From Lysobacter antibioticus (GTDB taxonomy: Bacteria > Pseudomonadota > Gammaproteobacteria > Xanthomonadales > Xanthomonadaceae): a DNA stretch of 64,000 nt. The position numbers and the translations under genes are program-made. The DNA is taken from contig NZ_CP013141.1 in NCBI RefSeq assembly GCF_001442535.1, positions 2,825,574-2,889,573 on the forward strand, given 5' to 3'. A model generated the notes under the pieces. It was not told the origin of the DNA, did not search any database, and worked only from the letters and a program-made list of their open reading frames with translations. Positions 24,501 to 33,169 of the stretch are shown here, one piece after another (positions within the stretch are counted from its first letter, which is position 1; every line of letters starts with the position of its first letter).

Positions 24501-26279
24501 CGCGATGCCGCGATAGGTGCCGACCCATAGCCCGCCTTGAGCGTCGTTGGCGACCGCCGAGGCGGTGATGTCGGGCAACCCTTCGGTGAGGCCGTAACGC
24601 TTGAACGCCGGGCGGCCGTCGCGGCCGGTGAACAGCCGATTCAGACCCGCGCGAGTCGCGACCCACAAGCGCCCGTCCTTGTCGGTATAGGCCTGCACCA
24701 CATCGTTGTCCGACAGCGTGGTGGGGTCGTTGGGCTTGTGCTCGAAGCGGCGTATCCGACCCGTATCGGGGTGGAAGTTGACCAGGCCGTTGACGGTGCC
24801 GAGCCAGAGCGACCCATTCGGCCCTCCCGAAACGTCGTTGACGATGTAGAACCGGTCGCCTCCGACACTGCGCAGCTCCTGCGCTTCGCGGTCGAGTAGT
24901 GCGAGGCCGCGCAGATGCGACACCCAGACGCGTTTGCGATCATCGACATAGATGCCGCTGATAAACAGGTGGCGGTTCTCCCTGCCCTTGAGAAAGTACC
25001 GGCTGGTGGATCCATCGGGGCGCCAATGCAGCAGTCCTTCGCGAAGGCTGCTGATCCACAAACCGCCTTCCTTGTCGCTGATGATGGCGCGCGACCGGTC
25101 CGGCAACGGGATCGAAGCCGCCAGCGGCCGTTGCTCTCCGGTTTGCCGGTCGACTTCGACGATGCCTCCCGGGCAAAGCCCCATGACTAATCTGCGCCGG
25201 TCGATCTCGCCCAGCGAGCAGATCTTCAGGCCGCCCTTGATGCGGTAGTGGGCCGGAGGCGTCTGGCTCAGGCGCAGGCGTGCCAGCCCGGCGCCACCCA
25301 TGGCCACCCACAGGTTGTTGCTTCGATCCAGGGTGATTCCGGTGATCGAGCCCGGGCGCAGGCTGCGCAGGTCGTTCGGGTCGTGGTGCGCGACCGACAG
25401 CGTGCCTCGCTCCGGATCGTACCGATACAGTCCGCTGTCATAGCCGCCGAACCAGAGTGCGCCGTCGTTCGCGCGGACCAGCCCGGTGGTGAGGGACATC
25501 GGTACCGGCATCTGCACGAACTGGGCGGAGCCCGATGCCCAATGGATGCGCCAAATGCCCCGGTCGACCGCGACCCACAGGCCGTCCGCGTCGGCGGTCA
25601 TCGCATTGACCGGGCCTTGGAACTGTTTGGGGAGCGCGAGCGACTGCGCGATCTTCGAAGGGGCCGCCGTGTCGATCGCGATCGCGCGCTCGGGGTAGAT
25701 CACGAACACTCGCGATCGCTCGGGACTGAGCGTCATCGCCAGGCCGGGCGGTCCGACGCGCGTGGCGGCGCCGCTGCGCTCCACGCGCACAACCCCATCC
25801 GGGTTGAGATACCAGAATCGGCCTTGCGCGTCGGCCTCCAGCCATTCGATGTCGTTCAACCGGGCGCCGCGCACGGCGAGCTTGGTCAGCTTGCCGGTGC
25901 TCGCATCGAGAACTTGCAGCGTCGTGTTGGGCGCAACGATCCAGACCGCATCGTTGGAGGGCGCCAACAGGTAGTTGAAGCGACTCTCGAGAGTATCCGG
26001 ACGAGTGGGGTCCCTATCGAGATCGAAGAAGGTGTGACCGTCGAAGCGATGAATGCCGCGATCGCCTCCGAGCCAGATGAAGCCGTGCGGATCGCTGCGT
26101 ATGTCGAACAGCTGCGTGCTCTGAAGGCCGTGGGTGCGGTCGAAGTATTCGAACTCCGGTTCGCCGGCCGACACCATCTTGACTGGAGGGAGCGGTGCGC
26201 TGCCCGACGCCAGGCCAAGGCCGGGCATTGCCCCTGCCATGCACAGCGCGATGATCGGACCGAGCAGGAACCGTCGCAT
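21537..26279 (-). CDS. Propeller-type hybrid sensor histidine kinase with receiver and Hpt domains
   Basis: 1580 residues starting at ATG 26279 (GGAAGG upstream). In order: signal peptide; two seven-bladed two-component-regulator propellers in the periplasm (repeats such as GFIWLGGDRGIHRFDG, GSLWLGTVNGL; about 45-680); a Y_Y_Y domain (about 690-760); one transmembrane helix (WAYLLYSIAAIALLVGIG); a PAS domain (about 805-915); HisKA with His943 in MMSHEIRTPING; HATPase (NLIGNAVKF, DTGIGM, GGTGLGL); a divergent receiver-like module lacking the usual Asp motif (about 1170-1300); an intact receiver with Asp1380 in LLLTDCHMPRLDG; and an Hpt with His1521 in LRKLAHKLKSG. This allows a full internal phosphorelay. 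The output regulator and the periplasmic signal, often a polysaccharide in this class, are not identified. Confidence 0.93.
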   Translation of the reverse strand: MRRFLLGPIIALCMAGAMPGLGLASGSAPLPPVKMVSAGEPEFEYFDRTHGLQSTQLFDIRSDPHGFIWLGGDRGIHRFDGHTFFDLDRDPTRPDTLESRFNYLLAPSNDAVWIVAPNTTLQVLDASTGKLTKLAVRGARLNDIEWLEADAQGRFWYLNPDGVVRVERSGAATRVGPPGLAMTLSPERSRVFVIYPERAIAIDTAAPSKIAQSLALPKQFQGPVNAMTADADGLWVAVDRGIWRIHWASGSAQFVQMPVPMSLTTGLVRANDGALWFGGYDSGLYRYDPERGTLSVAHHDPNDLRSLRPGSITGITLDRSNNLWVAMGGAGLARLRLSQTPPAHYRIKGGLKICSLGEIDRRRLVMGLCPGGIVEVDRQTGEQRPLAASIPLPDRSRAIISDKEGGLWISSLREGLLHWRPDGSTSRYFLKGRENRHLFISGIYVDDRKRVWVSHLRGLALLDREAQELRSVGGDRFYIVNDVSGGPNGSLWLGTVNGLVNFHPDTGRIRRFEHKPNDPTTLSDNDVVQAYTDKDGRLWVATRAGLNRLFTGRDGRPAFKRYGLTEGLPDITASAVANDAQGGLWVGTYRGIARWDPQTDRFQSYLPADGIPDSDIYPKAMLRSADGSLYLGTWTGLWRIDPQTIRLAAPVPVVLSSYEVGGRATINLQGRNLSPIKAQYSDSHVAFRIAVLGDARRLSYRLDGLEDGWHDMPSDLRVSFYRLPPGHYRLQIRQLQRDGRWGRPELSLPIEITPPLWRTRWAYLLYSIAAIALLVGIGRAFVAWRHRALREQLKESNARLSVALHAAGFGTWAWDVSTDDTELDVHASKILGVPAGAQPAENVFARIHPDDLDHIRDVIAGALRDDVPVAFEFRLADADYDQQCRWIEGHAVPYRRPGKSAYVIGVNRDATQRKRELLELEQSKHDAQLATEAKGRFLAMMSHEIRTPINGVIGMVELLFETPLNQEQQQLLGVCKDSAYVLLTIINDILDFSKIEADKLQLDYTPLSLRRLTESVAESLRGQAAQKGTDLDVFVAADVPRRVLGDRVRVRQILTNLIGNAVKFTEKGGVRVYVSASHAGNGNDGRHPIRFDIIDTGIGMDRRTLDSLFQPFQQADASTTRHFGGTGLGLTIVQHLATLMGGRIECDSAVASGSRFSVIIPMESIGFAERKEHPLPDAYALALCESAERATLLRDLCADIGVPIEVFASLEELLGRIDLAENTGAGSAQRRLILLDKGYVEDLDALLRPLRRQSTAARLPLIVVRADFQRKMPIDEPGITVVSGSPLTSGALLRGMQEALGLASPIVPAVAAEPSADMAAPGNRQAEAQILLAEDNATNRDVITRQLQRLGYGCDVATDGEQAWELLQAQPDRYRLLLTDCHMPRLDGYDLTERIRRAEAASGRPPLNIVAITANALLGEGERCLALGMNAYLAKPLQMPDLKRILERMLPQVGAPAPAAPSSQSPRTGADFAALAQLVGNDEAKLQRLLGVFADSTLADLEHWHRARDSGDLDTLRKLAHKLKSGYRQLGEDTAASALEALEQHSGAATEFHARADYALLEMQRTLERVQAYRSRVASE

Positions 26280-26419
26280 TCAACCTTCCAAGGCAACGCG
26301 GGCGACCCGCTCCACGTCGTCTGTTCGCTAGTTCGAGTGAGCCGTCCTGGGCTCGCATCGTCGTTGCCAGATTGCGGGGTGGCTCGCGCCGATGTCAAGG
26401 TGAAAGGCACGAACATGCC

Positions 26420-27222
26420 TTGATTTTAAGGCGTTTTCTGGCTGTTCGTCGCGGCTCGGGAAGTTGCCCGCGGTGGCGTTGGATCGAAGCGGGGCCAAGC
26501 GGGTGGCCGGCGAGACCCGGCGGCTGGCCGACCGGTTCGGTGCGGCACCGGCGATCCGGCCAACGAAGGGAGGGGCGACAGGTTTCGACGTCGATGGGAT
26601 CGAAGCGAGGACCTGCCCCTCCGCCGCGAGATCCTGGGTGTTGGGCTGTTCGGAACCTTCGAGGGGCATGGAAAGCCGATATGGCCGCATGCGCGCTAGC
26701 CGAGCGCTTATCGCGAACTGCGCGAACGCTCTATCGCTTTACGAATGCGTCAGATGGCACGAAAGGCGCCGCTCGTCGGGAACTTCGTGGCGGCCCCATG
26801 ATCTGCCGGGTCGCGAAGCGTCGCCTCGCCCGCTGCGTGCGGCTCGGATCGCGGCGCAGCGGTGCAATCGCGTCTTGGCATTACTCGCTTCAGCCATCTC
26901 GCATTGGCTATTGCCGCAGCGGGTGGAGCGACCGCTTGCACTGGATGGCGATGGCCAGTCGGCCCTTCAGCGTCTTCTCGATGCCCTGCGCGAACCGGCA
27001 GACGCGGCCGTTGACTTCGGCTCCGGCGTCTTCGTAATTGCGAGCGGCGAGATGCCCGATAGCGATGCGGCAAGCGCGAAGCGAAATCTTCGGAATCGGG
27101 TCGCGAACGGTCGCGGCCGCGCGGAAGGCTCCACGAGCGGCCGGCTTAACCGGACGCATCGAGATCGGCGAGCTTCGTGCACTTCCTAAGTCCGAAAGTG
27201 CACGAAGGCCGTATGGCGACCG
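26420..27222. other. Non-coding gap upstream of the hybrid kinase
   Basis: About 800 bp between the hybrid kinase start and the M13 peptidase stop, both on the minus strand. Open frames exist on both strands (for example 26464-27189, plus), but none has a ribosome site, leader or recognisable domain, and their amino-acid composition is Arg/Ala/Ser-rich as expected for chance frames in GC-rich DNA. I see no gene, repeat or RNA feature here. It may hold the kinase promoter or degraded genes. Confidence 0.5.
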
Positions 27223-29346
27223 TTACCAGATCTTGATGCGCTCGGCCGGCGCCAGGTACAGCTTCTCGCCCGGCTTCGCATCCCAGGCGTCGTACCATGC
27301 GTCGATATTGCGCACGGTCTGTGCGCGCTGCGCCGCCGGTGCGTGGCCGTCGGTGAGCAGGCGCTGGCGCAACGCGGCATCGCGGATCTTGCCGCGCCAG
27401 GTCTGGGCATAGGCGAGGAAGAAGCGCTGGTCGCCGCTCAGGCCGTCGATGACCGGCGCCGGCTTGTCGCCGAGCGACTTGCGGTAGGCCATGTAGGCGA
27501 TGGTCAGGCCCGACACGTCGGCGATGTTTTCGCCCGAGGTCTGCTTGCCGTTGACGTGCAGGCCCGGCAGCGGCTCGTAGGCGCTGTACTGGGCGGCGAG
27601 CTTCTTGGTCGCTTCCTGGAAATGTTGCGTGTCCGACGGGGTCCACCAGTTGGCCAGGCGGCCCTGCGCGTCGAACTCCGCGCCGGTGTCGTCGAATCCG
27701 TGGCTGATCTCGTGGCCGATGACCGCGCCGATCGAGCCGTAGTTCGCGGCCGGGTCCGCCTCGGGATCGAAGAACGGCTTGTCGAGGATCGCCGCGGGGA
27801 AGTTCATCGCGTTCTGCAACGGCAACTGCACCGCGTTGACCGTTTGCGGCGTCATCCACCATTCGCCGCTGTCGACCGGCTGGCCGAGCTTGCCGAGTTG
27901 GTGCCGGTATTCGTGCAGCTCTGCGCGCAGGCGGTTACCCAGGGCATCGTCGGGGCGGATCTCGAGCTTGGCGTAGTCGCGCCAACGCTCCGGGTAGCCG
28001 ACGCTCACGCGCATCGACTTCGCCTTCTCGCGAGCCTTGGCCTTGGTCTGCGGCGTCATCCAGGCGAGCGAGTCCACCCGTTCGTCGAATGCGGCGAGGA
28101 TGTTGTTCACCATCTCCTCGACCTTCGCCTTCGACGAAGCCGGGAAATATTTCTCGGCATACAGCTTGCCGACCGCGTCGCCGAGCGAGTGGCTGGTCGC
28201 GTCGAGCGCGCGCTTGGCGCGCGCCCGCGCCTGAGGCGTGCCGGCGAGGGTGGTGCCGTGGAAGCCGAAAGCGAGGTCGATGTAAGCCTTAGGCAGTTCG
28301 CCGGGGCCGCGCAGGGCCTCGTTCCAGGCGGCATGGTTGAGCGCGTGGAACGCGAGGTAGTCCTTCCATACGGGTAGGGGTTCGCTGCCTACCAGGGCGG
28401 CGATGCCGGCGATCGCGCCCGGCTGCCAGGCGACGATCTTCGGCTGCGCGGCCAGTCCGGCCGCGGCGAAGAACGCGTTCCAATCCATGCCGGGGGCGCG
28501 TTCCGCGAATGCGGACGTTTCCCAGACATTGTTGGCTTTGTGCACGTTCTGCGAATCGACCACCGGCGCATGCGCCTTCGCGATCTTGGTTTCCAGGGCG
28601 AGGATCGACTTGGCCTTGGTCTCGGCATCGGCGATGCCGGCCTGCTTCAACAACGCGGCCACGTAGGTTTCGTAGGCCTTGCGCGCGTCCGCCATCTCCT
28701 TGTCGGCGGACAGGTAGTACTCGCGGTCGGGCATGCCCAGGCCACCCTGCATCAGGGTGGCGACATAAGCCCGCTCCTGCAGGCCCTGGGCGACGAACAC
28801 GCCGAACAGATTGGCGGTGTGGAAGTTGGTGGCGTTGAGCGGGTCGGTATCGGCGCGCACGCTGGCGCCGAGCACACGCGACAGGTCGCCGGGCGAGGCG
28901 ATCGCCCCGACCGCATCCAACTGCGGTTGCAGCGCCTGCAGGCCGTGCTTCTCGATGCCGGCCTCGTCCAGGTAGGCGGTGTGGAAATCGGCGATGCGGC
29001 GGGCGTCGCTGCCGGGCGCCGGTTTGCCGGCGGCGAGCTCTGCGATCAGCGCGGCGTTGCGTCGTTCGGCGGTCTCCAACAGCACGGTGAAGGCGCCATA
29101 GTTGGAGCGGTCCGCGGGGATCTCGAAGGTCTTGCGCCAACCGCCGTTGGCGAACGCTTCGAAGTCGTCGCCGGGCCTCACCGCCTTGTCCAGGCCGGCC
29201 AGGTCGATGCCGGATTTCGGTGCCGCGGCGGTCTTCGCCTGGGTGGGAGTGGAAGCGGTGTCGGTCGGAGCCGGCTTGCACGCGGTCAGGCCGGCGGCCA
29301 GCGCGAGGGTCAATCCGAGGCACAGAAGGTTCGGTCGGTAGGGCAT
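27223..29346 (-). CDS. M13-family (neprilysin-like) metallopeptidase, lipoprotein
   Basis: 707 residues from ATG 29346; an in-frame ATG at 29535 adds 63 residues with no leader. The lipoprotein signal LALAAGLTAC anchors it, probably to the outer membrane facing the periplasm. The M13 N-terminal domain (DDFEAFANGGWRKT) is followed by the catalytic domain: zinc motif HEISH (His545, Glu546, His549) within VIGHEISHGFDDTG, third ligand Glu606 in GENIADVSG, the substrate-binding NAVQLP, and the C-terminal CxxW replaced by YLAPAERIKIW. PepO-type enzymes cut oligopeptides of up to roughly 40 residues. Family length is about 650-700, so it is complete. It stands alone. Confidence 0.93.
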   Translation of the reverse strand: MPYRPNLLCLGLTLALAAGLTACKPAPTDTASTPTQAKTAAAPKSGIDLAGLDKAVRPGDDFEAFANGGWRKTFEIPADRSNYGAFTVLLETAERRNAALIAELAAGKPAPGSDARRIADFHTAYLDEAGIEKHGLQALQPQLDAVGAIASPGDLSRVLGASVRADTDPLNATNFHTANLFGVFVAQGLQERAYVATLMQGGLGMPDREYYLSADKEMADARKAYETYVAALLKQAGIADAETKAKSILALETKIAKAHAPVVDSQNVHKANNVWETSAFAERAPGMDWNAFFAAAGLAAQPKIVAWQPGAIAGIAALVGSEPLPVWKDYLAFHALNHAAWNEALRGPGELPKAYIDLAFGFHGTTLAGTPQARARAKRALDATSHSLGDAVGKLYAEKYFPASSKAKVEEMVNNILAAFDERVDSLAWMTPQTKAKAREKAKSMRVSVGYPERWRDYAKLEIRPDDALGNRLRAELHEYRHQLGKLGQPVDSGEWWMTPQTVNAVQLPLQNAMNFPAAILDKPFFDPEADPAANYGSIGAVIGHEISHGFDDTGAEFDAQGRLANWWTPSDTQHFQEATKKLAAQYSAYEPLPGLHVNGKQTSGENIADVSGLTIAYMAYRKSLGDKPAPVIDGLSGDQRFFLAYAQTWRGKIRDAALRQRLLTDGHAPAAQRAQTVRNIDAWYDAWDAKPGEKLYLAPAERIKIW

Positions 29347-29713
29347 CGTCGTTTTCCGAGGCGGAAGCTTGGAGGGATGGCCGACGTCATCGCCGGAACC
29401 TTGTTCGCCGCTTGCGGGGCGGCAGGTTCCGACCGGCGATCGGCTCACGGTCGAGCAGCGATCCGGGATCGACAGCCGGCGGCCTTCGAATAGCGCCCCA
29501 TTGTGCTTCAGCATGTCCTCGGCTTGGAAGTGCACGGATATTCATAAGCGAGCTGAGGCCCCTGATGAGGTTTCACTCGATCGCGCCATCGCCGTATGCG
29601 GGCGATGAGTCCGTACGCCGGGTGCGTGAGCTCGCTTCGTCGCCGGGCTTGCACAGAGCTCTACGCGCCTGGTCGAGCCCGGGCGGGTGAATCCGATTCA
29701 GGCCACGACTCCA

Positions 29714-30028
29714 CTACCATCTGGCATTCGGCGCAGAGCTCAGGTCTTCGTATAGCCCGAAGACGTCGTTGTCGTCGACGCCCGGATCGCCGATGGCGTA
29801 CAGCGTTCCGAAGACCGCTTCGTAGGTGGCGCTGCGATAGAGCAAACACAGATCGGCGGCGGAAACGCCGGCGGCCAGCGCCCGCTCGATGGCCGGGCCG
29901 GCCTCGGCGAAGGTGGCGTCGGGTCGACGCCTGCAGTTGGCGATGATGTTGTCGAGCGTGGAAGGGTCTTCGAACGGATTGATGATCTCCCGCCAAAGAT
30001 GCTCGACCAGTTCTTCTCTCGTAGGCAT
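29714..30028 (-). CDS. Small conserved-looking hypothetical protein
   Basis: 104 residues with an excellent AGGAGG ribosome site 5 nt before ATG 30028. Soluble, mostly helical and acidic: REELVEHLWREIINPFEDPSTLDNIIANC, AEAGPAIERALAAGVSAADLCLLYRSATYEAVFGTLYAIGDPGVDD. No membrane segment, signal or known motif. The pattern of short helices with a central Gly-Val-Ser turn could be a small protein-protein module. Flanked by unrelated genes. The start and reality are well supported by the ribosome site and codon use; function unknown. Confidence 0.75.
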   Translation of the reverse strand: MPTREELVEHLWREIINPFEDPSTLDNIIANCRRRPDATFAEAGPAIERALAAGVSAADLCLLYRSATYEAVFGTLYAIGDPGVDDNDVFGLYEDLSSAPNARW

Positions 30029-30324
30029 GGGGACCTCCTGGTCGCGATCGGCCCGGGGTTGAATGATGGAGGGGAGGGCGCATATGGGCGCCCTCTTGCT
30101 AGGTGCGAACTCAGGACCGAGTGGCTTGAGCCGCCGCCTGGAAGCCCGCGGATGCCATCACCGCGGCGAGTGCATCAGCGGCGGCCGGGCGGTGTCACTG
30201 CCGGCACCGCGCGGGTTCCATCCGCGCGATGGCGTAGCCGCGGAAGTTCGGCGGCTACGGCGGTGGTGGCCTTGTTCTTCGGACTACCTGCCCGAAGAGG
30301 CGGCGCTGCGCTCCAGCGCAGACC

Positions 30325-30735
30325 TCAGGCCTTCGCTTCGACGTAGCGTCCGAAGTTGTCGAGGATGGCCTGCCAGCCGGCGCGTTGCATCTCGGCCGGG
30401 TTCTCCGACTCCGCATCGAACGTGGATTTCACCCGGACGCCGTCGGGGCCATCGATGAACTCGGACTGGACTTCGCGCCCGTCGTCCATGCGATAGGCGA
30501 TGGCCCGGTAAGGCTCGATACGGGTGTAGGTGCCCTCGAAGTCGAAGCCGAAACTGCCATCCTTGGCTTCCATGCGCGACAGGAATCGACCGCCTTCGCG
30601 CAGGTCGACGGTGCTGCGCGTGGTATGCCAGTCGTCTTGCGCGGTATTCCACTGCTTGATGTCTTCGGGGGTGTTCCAGGCGGTCCAGACCTTGTCCAGC
30701 TTGGCGTTGACGACCGTCTCGATGGTGATCTTCAT
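30325..30735 (-). CDS. SRPBCC/AHSA1-like protein
   Basis: 136 residues with AAAGGAGA before ATG 30735. The START-like SRPBCC fold is recognisable by the opening MKITIETVVNAKLDKVWTAW, the DIKQWNTAQDDWHTTRSTVDLREGGRF block and the closing helix GWQAILDNFGRYVEAK, all typical of activator-of-HSP90-ATPase-1-like bacterial proteins. They bind small hydrophobic ligands; the specific ligand is unknown. Complete length for the family. It is a single gene, and the about 300 bp on its 3' side (30029-30324) holds nothing I can support. Confidence 0.88.
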   Translation of the reverse strand: MKITIETVVNAKLDKVWTAWNTPEDIKQWNTAQDDWHTTRSTVDLREGGRFLSRMEAKDGSFGFDFEGTYTRIEPYRAIAYRMDDGREVQSEFIDGPDGVRVKSTFDAESENPAEMQRAGWQAILDNFGRYVEAKA

Positions 30736-31062
30736 TGCATTCTCCTTTGATGCCCGGGGTGGGCTTTCATTACTACGTCGAACGGGGGAGGGTCAAAACG
30801 ACATTCTCCCGAAAATTTTTTTCAGTCTCGATGAGGCAGGCCCTGACGTGTCGTTCCAGGGGTGAGCCCTGTCGGCTTGATGTCCTGAGGCGCGTGATGG
30901 TTTATCCCAATGCAGGCCGCTTCCGGATTCGGTCCACTCAGCCATCGAGGGGTATCCGCCCGGGCAACGGCGGACGTCTGCCTGACTTGGATCCGGTACT
31001 GCCCTGCCTCGCCGGCCGTGGGCTGGCGGATACCGCCGCGATCTCAGTCGAGTAGCATGGGC

Positions 31063-31120
31063 GCTACTGCTTATTCGAGCCGAAGCCGCTTCGTGCCTCG
31101 GCTTAATTACGGAGCTGGCG
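31063..31120 (+). other. attC-like site A1
   Basis: 58 bp. Left core like GCTACTGC, then TTATTCGAGCCGA, a central hairpin GCCGA...TCGGC, CTTAATTACGGAG, and right core like GCTGGCG. The inner part (TTCGAGCCGAAGCCGCTTCG then CTCGGCTTAA) is close to the classical 59-base element. The cores are eroded. It sits 3 nt before the lipoprotein start at 31124. Confidence 0.6.
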
Positions 31121-31123
31121 AGC

Positions 31124-31567
31124 ATGGAAAGCGTTTTGCGTCCGGCAACGTGGGTCCTGGTCGGCATGCTGCTGGCGGGCTGCACCGATGACGTAAGGGA
31201 TGCCGGTTACCCGGCGACCTCGGATGCCGTAGCGAGTGGCGCGGTAAGGAGGGGCTGGGTTCCTGCGTGGGTGCCGGCCACGGCCAAGAACCTCCAAGAA
31301 GTCCATGACGTGGACACGAACCAAAGCGCGCTTTCGTTCACCCTGGAACGCTCTGGGTGGCGACCGCCGGCGCCGTGTCGACCGACGGAAGGTGGCGAGT
31401 TTTCGGCGCCCGCGTTCGATCGTCCCTGGATTCCCTCCGGGCAGGACCTCACCGCGGCCTATGACTTCTATGAGTGTCCGCCCGGCCTGGGTGGGCCCAT
31501 GCTGGAGGCCGTTGCTGTGCAAAGGGAGGGGACTCATGTGCTGCACTGGCGCGTGTTTCCCCGCTAG
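31124..31567 (+). CDS. Lipoprotein of unknown function, cassette-like
   Basis: 147 residues starting 3 nt after attC-like site A1 and ending with TAG inside the left core of site A2, so it fills one putative integron cassette. Lipoprotein signal TWVLVGMLLAGC is clear. The mature part has GWVPAWVPATAKNLQEVHDVDTN, SALSFTLERSGWRPPAPC and DFYECPPG. A short periplasmic domain with two Cys and a conserved-looking WVPA--KN-QEVHDxDTN motif reminds me of small lipoproteins in other bacteria, but I cannot name the family firmly. As usual for cassettes, no strong ribosome site precedes the start. Confidence 0.75.
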   Translation: MESVLRPATWVLVGMLLAGCTDDVRDAGYPATSDAVASGAVRRGWVPAWVPATAKNLQEVHDVDTNQSALSFTLERSGWRPPAPCRPTEGGEFSAPAFDRPWIPSGQDLTAAYDFYECPPGLGGPMLEAVAVQREGTHVLHWRVFPR

Positions 31568-31620
31568 CGATTCATCCAGGCCGATGCCGCCTCGCGCTCG
31601 GCTTAACTCGGGCATCAGCC
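31563..31620 (+). other. attC-like site A2
   Basis: 58 bp. Left core GCTAGCG (contains the TAG stop of the preceding gene), ATTCATCCAGGCCGATG, central GCCGA...TCGGC stem, CTTAACTCGGGC, right core like ATCAGCC. TTAACTCGGGC matches the usual right half of 59-base elements. Confidence 0.65.
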
Positions 31621-31634
31621 TGCAGGAGACCATC

Positions 31635-32270
31635 ATGCGCAGCTTGTGTCTCGCTCTCTTCTTATGCCTTGCTGCCGCTTCCGCGTCTGCACAGGCGCGT
31701 GAGCCGATCGTTGGCCTGCCTTGCGAGGGCTGCGATGCGGTCTTCGATGGGCTGCCTGATGAGTTCGGTTCACGCGCTCGTATCGCGCCGCTCCCGGAGT
31801 CGGGCCAGCCGATGCTGGTAACAGGCCGCGTGCTCGATCAAGGGGGCAAGCCGCGGCCCGGCGTCATTGTTTACGCCTATCAGACCAACAGCGACGGGGT
31901 CTACCCGGAGCCATCGGGCGCTCGCGTCTCGCATCGGCACGGTGCGCTGCGTGCCTGGGCGCAAAGCGACGCGAAAGGCCGCTACGCATTCGACACTATC
32001 CGTCCCGGCAGCTATCCAAGCAGGGACACTCCGCAGCATATCCACATGCATGTGCTCGAGCGTGGCTGCTCGACCTACTACATCGATGACATCATGTTTC
32101 TGGACGACCCGCTTCTGACCAGGGCGGAGGTCGCCAGCAGGCCCAAGCGCGGCGGAGCCGGCATCGGCACGCCGTTGCGCCACAAAGGCGTCTGGCACAT
32201 CACGCGCGACATCCATCTCGGTCAGAATATTCCGGGTTACCAATTGTGTCGCAGCGGCCGTGAGGCCTGA
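31635..32270 (+). CDS. Secreted intradiol ring-cleavage dioxygenase-like protein, cassette-like
   Basis: 211 residues from ATG 31635 with AGGAG upstream. Signal peptide SLCLALFLCLAAASASAQA. The beta-sandwich of intradiol dioxygenases is visible: VTGRVLDQGGKPRPGVIVYAYQTNSDGVY, GRYAFDTIRPGSYP, and the iron-ligand region PQHIHMHVLERG, with Tyr residues able to complete a Tyr2-His2 ferric site. Known members cleave catechol-type rings, but secreted members of this subgroup have undefined substrates. The stop lies in the left core of attC-like site A3, so the gene occupies the second cassette of the cluster. Confidence 0.85.
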   Translation: MRSLCLALFLCLAAASASAQAREPIVGLPCEGCDAVFDGLPDEFGSRARIAPLPESGQPMLVTGRVLDQGGKPRPGVIVYAYQTNSDGVYPEPSGARVSHRHGALRAWAQSDAKGRYAFDTIRPGSYPSRDTPQHIHMHVLERGCSTYYIDDIMFLDDPLLTRAEVASRPKRGGAGIGTPLRHKGVWHITRDIHLGQNIPGYQLCRSGREA

Positions 32271-32323
32271 CCGTCCATTCAAGCCGAACCGCGTCCCGGC
32301 TCGACCTGATTCGGGCGCTGGCC
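32265..32323 (+). other. attC-like site A3
   Basis: 59 bp. Left core GCCTGAC contains the TGA stop of the preceding gene, then CGTCCATTCAAGCCGA, a mutated central stem, CTCGACCTGATTCGGGC, right core GCTGGCC. The left core and CATTCAAGCCGA match the canonical 59-base element; the right half is partly eroded. Confidence 0.65.
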
Positions 32324-32354
32324 GGAACGCCGAACTTAACGCCTACCTTCAAGG

Positions 32355-32744
32355 ATGATTCGTATGCAGATCCCGTACTTGATCGCAGCAATTCTTGCGG
32401 TAGTAACCGGTCTGACGCACTCGGTGCTGGGTGAAATTCTCATCTTTCGACATCTCCGCAATGGCAGCCTGGTGCCGGCATTGGCTGCACCACCGCTGCG
32501 TGTGCGCAACGTCAGAATCATCTGGGCCACGTGGCACCTCGCCACCTTGTTCGGCTGGGCGTTCGCGGGCGTTCTGTTGCAGTTGGCGCTCGGCCGCCCG
32601 ATGTCCGCACAGCTCGCTATCAGCGCGATCGTGTTCGCCTATCTTGGCGGAGCGGTTCTCGTGCTCGTCGGCACGAAAGGGCGGCACCCAGGCTGGGTTG
32701 CGTTGGCGGCTGTGGCGGCATTGACTGCCGCAAGTGCCGCCTGA
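32355..32744 (+). CDS. Small four-helix membrane protein, cassette-like
   Basis: 129 residues (ATG 32355 or 32364). Four hydrophobic segments: IPYLIAAILAVVTGLTHSVLG, WATWHLATLFGWAFAGVLLQ, AISAIVFAYLGGAVLVLVG and GWVALAAVAALTAASAA, with a charged cytoplasmic loop between helices 1 and 2 (FRHLRNG). No family name comes to mind. It begins 31 nt after attC-like site A3 and its stop TGA is within GCCTGAC (32739-32745), an R''-type core that is not followed by the rest of an attC. It thus appears to be the third, right-truncated cassette. Confidence 0.75.
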   Translation: MIRMQIPYLIAAILAVVTGLTHSVLGEILIFRHLRNGSLVPALAAPPLRVRNVRIIWATWHLATLFGWAFAGVLLQLALGRPMSAQLAISAIVFAYLGGAVLVLVGTKGRHPGWVALAAVAALTAASAA

Positions 32745-33169
32745 CCATTGAGGACTCCTCCCGCAGGCGGTCTGATCAATCGCGGGCTCCACAGGCGGCA
32801 CGGACCCGTCAGTCTGCTTGCGCTTGCGAGGGCCGGGCGCTTGATCGCACTGGCGCTGCTCAAGGGCAGGCGAAGGCCAGGTTATGAGTGGATTGTCGCG
32901 GCGGGTCGGGTTGGATCTGCGGAAAGCAGGAATCGTCGTCGACGCGCTAGTGCAAGGTCCCGTTGTCGTCGTCATCGTGGGTTTCGCCTTCGCCCCAACG
33001 CTTGCGCGCGCCAAGGAACGCGGTCGCTCCACGGCAAGGCCGCTGCATGTTTCAACAGCGAATCGACGGACTCGCGGTTTCGAATTCGCGATGCTGGACA
33101 CGGCCCGCCGCAGCCCTCGGCGTATCTTGCCCCTGCGACAATCTGTCGCAAGCCAAGGAGAGGATGACG
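32745..33169 (+). other. Gap after cassette cluster A
   Basis: About 425 bp without a supported gene. The plus-strand frame opening at 32884 reads across the next small gene out of frame and has no leader or domain. No attC structure follows the GCCTGAC core at its left edge. Confidence 0.5.

Larger units (their letters stand above)
31063..32745 (+). mobile_element. Integron cassette cluster A (attC-like sites with three single-gene units, no integrase)
   Basis: Three attC-like sites (31063-31120, 31563-31620, 32265-32323) alternate with three plus-strand genes, each filling one interval and each ending inside the left core of the next site. A fourth left core, GCCTGAC at 32739-32745, holds the stop of the third gene but lacks the rest of the site. 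Spacing, orientation and stop-in-core geometry are those of integron gene cassettes. No intI lies in the window, so this fits a cluster of attC sites lacking integrase. Site identity is inferred from pattern, not from recombination data. Confidence 0.65.

Noticed and set aside
27100..27165. GGCCGGCTTAACCGG resembling an attC right half
   Set aside because: No left half, no core and no flanking cassette-like gene; it is next to the M13 peptidase stop.
26464..27189. 241-codon plus frame in the gap upstream of the hybrid kinase
   Set aside because: No ribosome site, leader or domain; Arg/Ala/Ser-rich composition expected by chance. Kept only as an unexplained gap.
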